Assembly (NCBI RefSeq): GCF_000246945.1
Contig: NZ_BAEX01000001.1
Location: 52,643-116,642, forward strand
DNA length: 64,000 bases
Direction: 5' to 3'
Source of the DNA: Myroides injenensis M09-0166
GTDB taxonomy: Bacteria; Bacteroidota; Bacteroidia; Flavobacteriales; Flavobacteriaceae
Shown here: piece after piece, positions 8,682-15,384 of the stretch
Layout of the letters: every line of letters begins with the position of its first letter
Position numbering within the stretch: position 1 is the stretch's first letter
Program-made: the position numbers and the translations under genes
Notes under the pieces: model-generated
Told to the model about the DNA's origin: nothing
The model's input: the letters and a program-made list of their open reading frames with translations, nothing else
Database searches by the model: none

Positions 8682-8770
8682 GTTCTAACCAAATATTTGA
8701 TTTGTAAATATACTACCAAGTTGACTATACAGCAAATACAAAACTTTGAGTATAAATATTTTGTAAGAAC
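8682..8770. promoter_or_regulatory. Imperfect 18-bp inverted repeat upstream of the DUF3800 gene
   Basis: GTTCTAACCAAATATTTG (8682-8699) and the complement of 8753-8770 (GTTCTTACAAAATATTTA) match at 15 of 18 positions, 53 bases apart, immediately before the DUF3800 start at 8659. Its place fits an operator or paired regulator site controlling the DUF3800 operon. Confidence 0.45.
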
Positions 8771-8790
8771 TAAAGATGATTTTACAGCTT

Positions 8791-8818
8791 TAAAAAACAA
8801 AGACACCTATAAGGTGCC
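8791..8818 (-). terminator. Intrinsic terminator overlapping the radC stop codon
   Basis: On the minus strand GGCACCT (8818-8812) pairs with AGGTGTC (8808-8802) around a 3-base loop, followed by TTTGTTTTTT. The radC stop codon (8807-8809) lies inside the hairpin. Confidence 0.7.
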
Positions 8819-9277
8819 TTCGTCTACAAAGGAGTAGTAACTCTCCTCGGTTATAATTAAGTGATCTAAAAGAGTAATATCAAGTATCTTACTTGCTTCT
8901 TTTATTTTTCTTGTAATTTGTCTATCAGCATCACTTGGATCTAACTTTCCAGATGGATGATTGTGAATAATTATAAAAGCTGTAGCATTAGCCTTTAGTA
9001 GAGCTGAGAAAATAATTCTTAAATCTACTATTGTTGCGGTTATTCCTCCCGTTGAAGCTTCTAATACTCCAAGTACTTTATTATTGTTAGAAAGCATAAG
9101 AACTTTAAACTGTTCTAACAATTCAATCTTATTACCATCCCAAGCCTTTAATGCTATTTGATATGCACTATAAGAAGATGTAATTTGAGGTCTCTGTGAA
9201 GCCTTTACTTTTGATTTGTAAATTAATTCTACTTCTGAAGCGATAAGCCAATCTTTGTTTAAAACTGTAGTTTCCAT
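8807..9277 (-). CDS. radC: RadC-family JAB/MPN-domain protein
   Basis: Protein of 156 residues corresponding to the C-terminal JAB1/MPN-like domain of RadC, without the N-terminal HhH region of the chromosomal form. FIIIHNHPSGKLDPSDAD contains the metal-binding HxH...S...D signature. Short RadC-like proteins of this size are typical passengers of Bacteroidota plasmids, conjugative elements and prophages; the historical link to DNA repair is unproved, and a role in anti-restriction or DNA processing during transfer is a common proposal. Preceded by a structured leader (9311-9419) and followed by a terminator overlapping its stop, so it is a single-gene unit. Confidence 0.9.
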   Translation of the reverse strand: METTVLNKDWLIASEVELIYKSKVKASQRPQITSSYSAYQIALKAWDGNKIELLEQFKVLMLSNNNKVLGVLEASTGGITATIVDLRIIFSALLKANATAFIIIHNHPSGKLDPSDADRQITRKIKEASKILDITLLDHLIITEESYYSFVDEGTL

Positions 9278-9310
9278 AATATTAAATTTTTAAATTAATT
9301 ATGGAGCCAC

Positions 9311-9419
9311 AGTTGGTAATGGCTTAGCAAGCGCAAGAAACGGGCGCAATAAAGCGAAGACTTTAGTCAAGCATTTATGGGGGTTTTCTTGCTAGCGAAC
9401 CGCGAGGCATTGCCTAACT
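9311..9419 (-). ncRNA. Structured leader upstream of radC (candidate radC-motif-like RNA)
   Basis: This intergenic stretch is clearly more GC-rich than its surroundings. Its ends pair: AGTTGGTAATGGC (9311-9323) with GCATTGCCTAACT (9407-9419), with one small bulge each side; TAGCAAG (9325-9331) pairs with CTTGCTA (9378-9384), or alternatively CAAGAAA (9334-9340) with TTTCTTG (9375-9381). It sits 34 bases before the radC start on the same strand. From memory, a radC RNA motif of unknown function has been described upstream of DNA-related genes; whether this is that motif needs a covariance-model search. Confidence 0.5.
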
Positions 9420-9461
9420 TTGTGTAATTATTAATAAAAAATAAAACTAAAAATCAATGTA

Positions 9462-9974
9462 CTATAAAGACTTTTTTGTGTTATTTTCAGAAGTGATTTT
9501 CCACTTTTTATACACCTCAAAGTTCTTTGGGTTCTCTTTAAAGAACTGATTCAGATACATTAATTCAAGATTCGATTTCTTATTATTTTCTATTAACTGA
9601 TTATAATCAGAGTAATGAATTGATTTTTTAATCGCAACGTAAATTGATAAACCACTTGTGAGTAAAAGAAAAATATTAAGGGCTATGATGTAGAACATCT
9701 TCTTATGACTAATAGCCCTATATACTTTTAAAAGGTCTTCTTTAGTATCATAAAGTGTGGACTGAAATGCAGTGAAATCATCTTGTAATCTTTGTCTATT
9801 ATTTGACTCAATTTTGTGTAATTCAGACACATTTACTTTTACTTCAATATTATTTATCCTGTTTGAAAGCTGAGTTTGCAGAGTAATATTTTGCTTGAGT
9901 TTTTCTTGCAAGTGAACTACCTGCTGAAATAGTAACTCAGTGAGTTCTGTGAGTGTAGGTTGTTTCTTTGCCAT
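9462..9974 (-). CDS. Coiled-coil protein with one membrane segment, mobilization-operon accessory
   Basis: 170 residues. Residues about 1-95 are heptad-rich (TELTELLFQQVVHLQEKLKQ and on), predicted coiled coil; MFYIIALNIFLLLTSGLSIYV (about 94-114) is a transmembrane helix followed by basic residues; the tail is polar. It starts 2 bases after the relaxase stop codon, so it is the third gene of the mobC-relaxase operon. Small coiled-coil membrane proteins occupy this place in many Bacteroidota mobilizable elements and might tether the relaxosome to the membrane; that role is inference. Confidence 0.75.
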   Translation of the reverse strand: MAKKQPTLTELTELLFQQVVHLQEKLKQNITLQTQLSNRINNIEVKVNVSELHKIESNNRQRLQDDFTAFQSTLYDTKEDLLKVYRAISHKKMFYIIALNIFLLLTSGLSIYVAIKKSIHYSDYNQLIENNKKSNLELMYLNQFFKENPKNFEVYKKWKITSENNTKKSL

Positions 9975-9976
9975 AG

Positions 9977-10909
9977 TTAAAGATTTAATGTTTGTGTTTG
10001 TGTTTGTTTTCGTTTTTTCTTTTTAGTTATATCAGGCATATAATCCTCATAGTAATTTCCATAAGCGTTTAAAAAACTAAATAGACTAACTGTATTTGTA
10101 TTCCAATTTTCAAAACAGATTTGTTTGTCTTGGTCTTTATATAGTACAGTATGAAATAAATCATTATTTGGTTTTGGTATGTTATTTTCAAAGAGTTCAT
10201 TCAGTTTTAAATTCCGATCAACCTCACTTGCTTTTAGGTTCGTGTTGGTTGGTAAATGAATAAATCTATATCCTTGAATATTACCTTGTTTGTTTACAGT
10301 TGGTTTTACTTCTATTTGATGTGCTAGCATCATATTGATGTACTGATCTAAGTTTTTAGGACGCTCTTTTAAAACAAAATAATGAGCTTTTTTTATTGTT
10401 TCAGCTGTCTGTTTCTGATTAGTTTTTAAATGCTCTTTTCTATTTAGATTTTCTTGTCTTATTGAAGTCCAATTGTATTTTAGGGCTATTTCGTGAGCGA
10501 TACTTTGTGCTTGAAATCCGATATAGTTATCTTTTAGTGCTTTTCCATTCTCATCAATACGGTTAATCAAAATGTGAATGTGTTTGTGCTCTTTTTCAGT
10601 ATGTAAGTAAGCGATGTATTGCGCGCCTTTGGGATCTAATTTTAAACCAACTAGAAAATCTTTCACGAGATTTTCTAAATCTTGGTCTGTCATTTTTCTA
10701 CTATCTTCAATAGTAGGAGATATAACAACGGAGATTGTATTGTTTTTACAGCGAGTGTTTTGATTTTGTAGAATCTGCATGGTTTGATACATATCTTTCG
10801 GAGTTTCCCCCGAAAGATTGTTTCTAGCAAGTTCATAGCCTTTACTTGGATTAATTACATAATTAAAAAGTGCTGCTCCTCCAATACATGTTTTTGCTTT
10901 AGCTATCAT
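9977..10909 (-). CDS. Relaxase/mobilization nuclease
   Basis: 310 residues, MobA/VirD2-type relaxase domain (PF03432-like) in the first 170. HTEKEHKHIHILINRID holds the HxH metal-binding motif III (HIHILINRI), and an upstream segment ISVVISPT fits motif II. The N-terminal MIAKAKTCIGGAALFNYVIN with its Tyr near residue 17 is the probable nicking tyrosine region. It would nick oriT and pilot the single strand through a helper conjugation channel. The C-terminal part is basic and ends KKKKRKQTQTQTLNL. One base separates it from mobC upstream. Confidence 0.92.
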   Translation of the reverse strand: MIAKAKTCIGGAALFNYVINPSKGYELARNNLSGETPKDMYQTMQILQNQNTRCKNNTISVVISPTIEDSRKMTDQDLENLVKDFLVGLKLDPKGAQYIAYLHTEKEHKHIHILINRIDENGKALKDNYIGFQAQSIAHEIALKYNWTSIRQENLNRKEHLKTNQKQTAETIKKAHYFVLKERPKNLDQYINMMLAHQIEVKPTVNKQGNIQGYRFIHLPTNTNLKASEVDRNLKLNELFENNIPKPNNDLFHTVLYKDQDKQICFENWNTNTVSLFSFLNAYGNYYEDYMPDITKKKKRKQTQTQTLNL

Positions 10910-10910
10910 A

Positions 10911-11210
10911 TTACTTTAGTTTTTCAAGGTGAGCTCTAATTAAGTTTGCTGTTTCAATGGTGGATTCTTTTACCTTAGTGGTATCTCCAAGTTTAAAAAG
11001 GTTACCTATTCTTCTAAAGTTATCAGCAAATTTGTTTAGTAGTTTGTAAGTTTCAATTTCATCTTGAGTTAGTTTATAACTTACAGAATATCCCAGGGCA
11101 GTATTTCGTAAATATTCAGAAACGCTACAACCAATTTTCTTTGCTTTGTTTTTTATAAGCAGAGATTCAGTAAGGGTAACTCTAAATTCTATCTTGTGTT
11201 CTCTTTTCAT
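10911..11210 (-). CDS. mobC: MobC-family relaxosome accessory protein
   Basis: 99 residues. EFRVTLTESLLIKNKAKKIGCSVSEYLRNTALG is the usual start of plasmid MobC/ribbon-helix-helix relaxosome proteins (beta strand plus two helices), and FADNFRRIGNLFKLG in the middle is the conserved N..RIGNN-type segment. Such proteins bind oriT and help the relaxase open the strands. It is the first gene of the operon, directly beside the hairpin oriT candidate at 11248-11295, and 1 base before the relaxase. Confidence 0.88.
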   Translation of the reverse strand: MKREHKIEFRVTLTESLLIKNKAKKIGCSVSEYLRNTALGYSVSYKLTQDEIETYKLLNKFADNFRRIGNLFKLGDTTKVKESTIETANLIRAHLEKLK

Positions 11211-11247
11211 CGTCTTACCAATTTTGCGACCTTCGGGAGAAAAACGA

Positions 11248-11295
11248 GTGGTCTTTGTTCCGGTTCAAATTTTCAATTTGTAAGGACAAAGACAC
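11248..11295. other. Candidate origin of transfer (oriT)
   Basis: Nested inverted repeats lie just before mobC: GTGGTCTTTGTTCC (11248-11261) pairs with GGACAAAGACAC (11284-11295), and inside it CAAATT with AATTTG (about 11266-11279). Such long hairpins next to mobC-relaxase genes are typical oriT features. The nick site cannot be placed by eye. Confidence 0.55.
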
Positions 11296-11308
11296 ATCTC
11301 GATGATTC

Positions 11309-12217
11309 TCACGTCAGTTTATCGCGGTTAATACTCAGTAAATAATCATTGACATCCTTGTAATCTTTATATTTAGCTCTTGCATCTTTTGTAATTAATG
11401 GAAATGCTGCAATTAATTTCTCAGTTGCTTTATCTCCAGCAGTATCATTGTCAAAACAAGCAACTATGGTTTTATATTTAGATTCAAATGTTTCTGAATC
11501 GTCTAAGGTTTTATATAAAAACTTGTTCGAGGATTGAATAAGGGTACTTTCTAAAGTATTAACGGAGTTTAAAATGATGTAATCAAACCTATGTTCTAAA
11601 TTAGGTTTAAGAGTTATAAAGGATAAAAAGTCGATAAAGGCTTCAAATAAAAATACGGTAGATGAATCATTATTTATATAGGTAGGATACTTGGAGCCAA
11701 AGCACATTTGAACATATTTGTTTCTGAGTTCTACTCCATCAAGTTCATTTTGAAAGCCTATTGCATAATAAGCTTTATCTTTTAGAATATAATGTATTTC
11801 CTTACAATACTTTTGAGTTGTTTTAATGCATAAGCCTCTTTGCTTGATGTAATATATAAGGTATTTATTTCTCAGAGGTTTAATTGCTGTAATCTCATAA
11901 TCTTTCTCATCTTGATTAACCTGCGGATTAAAAAGTTGCTGGTGAACAGAAAAAGAATTGTTTGCTAAGATTTTTAGAGCTTCTTTTATATCACATTTGT
12001 AATATAGCATTACAAAGTCAATTACATTTCCTTTATATGTACTATCACCAAAGTCATAGAATACATTTTTAGTTACACTAACACTAAACGAAGGGGTGTT
12101 TTCTGCTCTAAAAGGAGAATGGTACCAGGCTTGTTTATCATTGATTTTAGTTGGTTTTATACCAAGGCTATCTAAAATAGAAATAATCGATATGTTTTTT
12201 GCTTCTTGAATATTCAT
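11309..12217 (-). CDS. DNA primase-like protein (CHC2-like N-terminus plus Toprim)
   Basis: 302 residues. The N-terminus (AWYHSPFRAENTPSFSVSVT, residues 28-47; then FYDFGDSTYKGNVIDFV) matches the CHC2 zinc-finger region of DnaG-type primases but without the zinc-binding cysteines, as in many element-encoded forms. The C-terminal half contains a Toprim core: VFLFEAFIDFLSF with the catalytic Glu, and IVACFDNDTAGDKATE with the DxD. It would make primers for replication of the excised element or the transferred strand. Divided from the helicase gene upstream by a 194-bp region with iteron-like repeats. Confidence 0.88.
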   Translation of the reverse strand: MNIQEAKNISIISILDSLGIKPTKINDKQAWYHSPFRAENTPSFSVSVTKNVFYDFGDSTYKGNVIDFVMLYYKCDIKEALKILANNSFSVHQQLFNPQVNQDEKDYEITAIKPLRNKYLIYYIKQRGLCIKTTQKYCKEIHYILKDKAYYAIGFQNELDGVELRNKYVQMCFGSKYPTYINNDSSTVFLFEAFIDFLSFITLKPNLEHRFDYIILNSVNTLESTLIQSSNKFLYKTLDDSETFESKYKTIVACFDNDTAGDKATEKLIAAFPLITKDARAKYKDYKDVNDYLLSINRDKLT

Positions 12218-12411
12218 AATTTGGGTTGTTTAGTTGTATGTTGTTGATTTACAGTATTTAAAGTGATATCTGTGTGTCATTTAGTTGTCATCTGAGCATC
12301 TGATCATAATTGTACTAATAGTGAATTACTTTCTTTAGATGAGCGCAGATGAATCGTAGATGACAAGCAGTTTATGATTTATTAATATTTAAGTTATTGG
12401 TAAATAGTTTA
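12218..12411. other. Iteron-like region, candidate replication origin of the element
   Basis: Between the primase and helicase genes. TTGTCATCT (12285-12293) and AGATGACAA (12358-12366) form a perfect 9-bp inverted repeat, and within this 82-bp span CATCT or its complement AGATG occurs five times. Repeated short motifs between replication genes fit an origin or an autoregulatory operator. Confidence 0.4.
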
Positions 12412-13653
12412 TTACTGATTTATTTCATCTGTCATCTGATTTAAAAGTGTTTCTTTTGAAATCCTGTAATATTTACCCTTGTGAATAGTCCGTTTTAAAG
12501 TATTATCCTCTATCTTGACTCGTTCATAATTATTTGAGTTAGTTGATCTAACTAAAGCTATGTTTTCAAGTATTGTTTGTATCTCTCTCATTGTGATATT
12601 ATGACCTCTGTTATAATAATTCAGAAGAGCATTAATATCAGAAGGAGTGGTGTCTATTTGATCCATATCAAATTCATTGAAAATAATATCAAGTATATCA
12701 AGTACCAGGTTTTTGTTTTGAAGATCTACATCGTGTTTTAGTTTATGTAAGGCTTCTGTGTGTAGAGTCTCTGGAGTAAACCACATTCGGGTTTTCTTTT
12801 CAGTCGTGAAAGGAACTCTATAGAGATAGTTTAAGAAAATAGGAATCTCCTTAATGAGTTTGGTGAAAAATTCAGTAGATCTCTTTCTAATCAGAGGGAC
12901 TTTAATAACCCAAAACCTTGTTTCTTCTTTATCTATCTTTAGAAAGTTATGCTCGTGATTACTTGTCATGATAATCTTAAGAAAAGACTTCTGCTCAACT
13001 TTTTCTTGGCCTTTGTATTCAATTGATTGATACATAGCCGTTGAAATGTATTTGATTGCTTCAACAATATCTTTGTTCTCAGATTTTACTTCTTCTATTA
13101 ATAAGAGAAGTTTACTATCCATCTCACTATTGAATTTTTCTGTAAATGCATTTGCCTTTACAAAAACAGCATTTTTATCAAAGATTTCTTTTATCCAATT
13201 TAAAAATGTGGTTTTTCCTGTTTCACGATTCCTAGATACAAGCACTATAATTGGCAATATTTGTTCTGGATATAATAATAGAATTTTAAAATAATCTATT
13301 GCAAGTAAATATTGATTTCCAAAGATGTGTTGTAGAAAATAATAAGTAATAGGTATCTGTTCTTTAAGTGAATTTAATGAAAGTACAGAAGTAGTGTCAA
13401 TGTTATATAGAATAGGAGAGTAGGAATTAAAGTAATCTCCTATAAAATGAGTGTAATGAATGTGATTAGGTTCACATTTATAACCAAAGAATTTAGGTAA
13501 CTCTTTGATGATATCCTTTCCAAAGTCAGTGATGATTTCAGACTTTCTCCACAGTTTACGTTCAACAATGATTTCTTTGCCGTTGACGTTCTTCTTTCTT
13601 ATCGCATAGTACTCTGTTCCTATTCGAATATATTCTGTTGCAGTTGTATTCAT
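12412..13653 (-). CDS. Primase-helicase/SF3-like replication ATPase
   Basis: 413 residues. ILPIIVLVSRNRETGKTTFLNWI (about 130-152) is a Walker A segment of the phage/plasmid primase-helicase (DUF5906, SF3-like) type; SKLLLLIEEVKSENKD is the Walker B with Asp replaced by Glu-rich LLLIEE; FLKIIMTSNHEHNF carries the sensor-1 Asn. The C-terminal region resembles a winged-helix DNA-binding segment. It likely unwinds the element's DNA at replication start together with the primase at 11309-12217. Followed upstream by the excisionase gene in the same direction, with a hairpin between. Confidence 0.85.
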   Translation of the reverse strand: MNTTATEYIRIGTEYYAIRKKNVNGKEIIVERKLWRKSEIITDFGKDIIKELPKFFGYKCEPNHIHYTHFIGDYFNSYSPILYNIDTTSVLSLNSLKEQIPITYYFLQHIFGNQYLLAIDYFKILLLYPEQILPIIVLVSRNRETGKTTFLNWIKEIFDKNAVFVKANAFTEKFNSEMDSKLLLLIEEVKSENKDIVEAIKYISTAMYQSIEYKGQEKVEQKSFLKIIMTSNHEHNFLKIDKEETRFWVIKVPLIRKRSTEFFTKLIKEIPIFLNYLYRVPFTTEKKTRMWFTPETLHTEALHKLKHDVDLQNKNLVLDILDIIFNEFDMDQIDTTPSDINALLNYYNRGHNITMREIQTILENIALVRSTNSNNYERVKIEDNTLKRTIHKGKYYRISKETLLNQMTDEINQ

Positions 13654-13722
13654 ATCAAAAAATTTTCAGAAAGAAGTAGTTATATTTACTACTGTTTTCT
13701 TTTGTTATAGAAATAGTTATTT

Positions 13723-13751
13723 AAGCATTGATAGTAGGGCTATCAATGCTT
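13723..13751. terminator. 12-bp hairpin between HTH and helicase genes
   Basis: AAGCATTGATAG (13723-13734) pairs perfectly with CTATCAATGCTT (13740-13751) around TAGGG, flanked by T-rich DNA on the right and A/T-rich DNA on the left. It directly follows the HTH gene stop on the minus strand and may limit read-through into the helicase. Confidence 0.65.
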
Positions 13752-14039
13752 TTATTTTTTTAACTGTTTTGAAAATTGTGATAGAACTTCTTGGTCGGTA
13801 AAGACTCTATATTGTTTAATCCACTCAACTATCTCAAGGCGGTCAAAGAATAAGGTGCCATTGGTAGGTTTGTGATGAGGGATTAAGTTTTTAGAAGTTA
13901 ACTTATGAATAGTACTGTCTGAAAAGCCAGTATAAGCCATCAAATCTTTAATGGTAAAGATTTCTTTTTGAAACTGATTACCTTTAGTAATCATTAGCTT
14001 GATCTCGTTAAGCTCTTGAATGATTTTTAGCGTTGTCAT
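13752..14039 (-). CDS. Excisionase-like HTH_17 (MerR-type helix-turn-helix) protein
   Basis: 95 residues. EIFTIKDLMAYTGFSDSTIHKLTSKNLIPHHKPTNGTLFF (residues about 25-65) is a helix-turn-helix of the HTH_17/excisionase type with the conserved wing (TNGTLFFDRLEIVEWI). The N-terminal coiled segment is usual for Bacteroidota element regulators, where the gene precedes the primase/helicase genes. Probable roles are assisting the integrase in excision or controlling the replication genes downstream. Confidence 0.82.
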   Translation of the reverse strand: MTTLKIIQELNEIKLMITKGNQFQKEIFTIKDLMAYTGFSDSTIHKLTSKNLIPHHKPTNGTLFFDRLEIVEWIKQYRVFTDQEVLSQFSKQLKK

Positions 14040-14130
14040 AATAAATGTTTTTTGAATTATGACGCTAAACTATTGTAATGAAGCTATTTGAAATGGTTGT
14101 TTGTCAGTTAACTGACATTTAATTTTAGTC

Positions 14131-14955
14131 TTAGGACAGTTTTTTAGATAACTGACTTTTTACATTTTCTAAGATTTTAGCATAAGTTTCTTTATGAGCA
14201 TTTGTAATTAACTTTCTGCCCTTTTTATTTATTGAATCATAGTTTATAGCTGAATAATCTTCTACAGTTGCATATTTAAAGTAGCGACAACTTTCTTTTA
14301 GTGTGGTTTTGTGTAAAGTAAATAAATGTACAAATGGTATAAAGAAAGCTTCTAAGAACATGGCACAATGTTGAGACTGAAGTTCTAACTTAATAGAAGA
14401 ATCAGGATTCTCTGTTTTTTTACTAATACAAGATTCTATAACTCTTTTAAAATCTTCAATTGTTGTGTCATCATTAATAATTTCTTTCTTTAATTCATAC
14501 AATGTTTCTTTAATGATAGCCTGATGTGTTGTGCTAAAAACAAATACATTGTCATTCTTTTGCTCCTGTTTCTTTTTAGAGTGAGTAGTGATATTAATTG
14601 TAATTGTTTTTTTAGAAGGAGATATTAGTAGATACTCTTTAGAATTTTTAAATGATTTAAAAGATTCTTTATATATCAAACTTAGATGACTGATTAAAAA
14701 TATGTTCTGCCCTTTGTGAAAATTAATTGCAGCACTTAATAATAATATAGAGCAAATCAATGCTGTTAAAGGCAAAAGGATATACCATTTAGATATACTA
14801 TAAAAATATGGTAATTGAAAAGTAGATGTTACCAGGGATATTATTGGTAATAATGCGGCAATTATGTAAGTGAACTTCTTGGAAAGAGTTACAGATTTTA
14901 GCTTTTCAAGCTTCTGGTGAAAGAAAAAAAACGGAGTTTCAATAATAGTATTCAT
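14131..14955 (-). CDS. Two-TM membrane protein of unknown function
   Basis: 274 residues. Two hydrophobic segments near residues 28-48 (FTYIIAALLPIISLVTSTF) and 57-78 (WYILLPLTALICSILLLSAA), followed by a long polar, mostly helical cytoplasmic part with no motif I recognise. Last coding gene of the element before the right att site, transcribed inward. Element-specific hypothetical protein; the membrane topology is the only supported statement. Confidence 0.65.
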   Translation of the reverse strand: MNTIIETPFFFFHQKLEKLKSVTLSKKFTYIIAALLPIISLVTSTFQLPYFYSISKWYILLPLTALICSILLLSAAINFHKGQNIFLISHLSLIYKESFKSFKNSKEYLLISPSKKTITINITTHSKKKQEQKNDNVFVFSTTHQAIIKETLYELKKEIINDDTTIEDFKRVIESCISKKTENPDSSIKLELQSQHCAMFLEAFFIPFVHLFTLHKTTLKESCRYFKYATVEDYSAINYDSINKKGRKLITNAHKETYAKILENVKSQLSKKLS

Positions 14956-15047
14956 AGTGTCTTGTTGTTGGTTAGTAATAAAAGTACTAAAAATATAACT
15001 AACTGCAAGAAAATGAAAACTTTACTATCTTTATAGGGTAAAACAAA

Positions 15048-15068
15048 TTGTTGTACTTTTGTTGTACT
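15048..15068 (+). promoter_or_regulatory. Candidate right arm-type integrase sites
   Basis: TTGTTGTACT at 15048-15057 and again at 15059-15068, 11 bp apart, the same motif, orientation and pitch as at 4634-4654. It lies 72 bases inside the right att core. Confidence 0.6.
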
Positions 15069-15139
15069 GATGAAAAAAAAGGTGAAAAAAGGGCAAAAAA
15101 AAGCACCTATTTTACAATAGATGCTTCTCTGAAATTTTA

Positions 15140-15182
15140 GTGGTCCCACCTGGGCTCGAACCAGGGACTTACTGATTATGAG
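15140..15182 (+). repeat. attR: 43-bp core overlapping the tRNA 3' half
   Basis: Identical to 4476-4518. The tRNA gene remains complete on this side because the element restores its 3' half. Confidence 0.93.
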
Positions 15183-15214
15183 TCAGTTACTCTAACCAAC
15201 TGAGTTATAGGACC
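15141..15214 (-). tRNA. tRNA with CAU anticodon (elongator Met, or Ile2)
   Basis: Folds as a full cloverleaf of 74 nt: acceptor GGTCCTA/TGGGACC, D arm ACTC/GAGT, anticodon stem ACTGA/TCAGT with loop CTCATAA, T arm CCTGG/CCAGG with TTCGAGC. Discriminator A; no encoded CCA. It does not have the initiator features (three G:C pairs in the anticodon stem). Its 3' half is the attachment site of the element. CAU could also be tRNA-Ile2 after lysidine modification. Confidence 0.93.
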
Positions 15215-15241
15215 GCTCTTTTTGAGCTTAAAAATTCGTTG

Positions 15242-15315
15242 TGGTCTAACCTGGGCTCGAACCAGGGACCACCTGATTATGAGTCAGGTGCTCTAACCAA
15301 CTGAGCTATTAGACC
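15242..15315 (-). tRNA. tRNA with CAU anticodon (elongator Met, or Ile2)
   Basis: 74-nt cloverleaf: acceptor GGTCTAA/TTAGACC, D arm GCTC/GAGC, anticodon stem CCTGA/TCAGG with loop CTCATAA, T arm identical to the neighbouring tRNA. No encoded CCA. It lies 27 bases upstream of the first tRNA, same strand, so they are co-transcribed. Which of the two, if either, is Ile2 cannot be settled by eye. Confidence 0.93.
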
Positions 15316-15384
15316 AGTGTTAAAACATGTTTAACGGGTGCAATATTACAGCGTTTAATTGATTTATGCAAGTATTTTTTCGAT

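Larger units (their letters stand above)
4476..15182. mobile_element. Integrative mobilizable element in a tRNA-CAU gene, about 10.7 kb
   Basis: Bounded by identical 43-bp direct repeats (4476-4518 and 15140-15182), the right one being the 3' half of an intact tRNA gene. Contents in order: tyrosine integrase, interrupted Fic gene, possible nuclease toxin with DUF3800 partner, RadC-family protein, coiled-coil membrane protein, relaxase, MobC, oriT candidate, Toprim primase, primase-helicase, excisionase-like HTH and a two-TM protein. Integrase beside one att site, with relaxase and MobC but no type IV secretion genes, means it should be mobilized by a helper rather than self-transmissible. Primase and helicase suggest the excised circle can replicate. 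Boundaries are strongly supported; mobility is inferred. Confidence 0.9.

Noticed and set aside
8634-8837. 67-codon plus-strand frame over the DUF3800 promoter and radC end
   Set aside because: Spans the inverted repeat and terminator; no gene-like composition.
14952-15149. 65-codon minus-strand frame with a hydrophobic C-terminus
   Set aside because: It begins inside the att core/tRNA and overlaps the arm-type repeats; composition (Phe-rich from A/T runs) is not gene-like.
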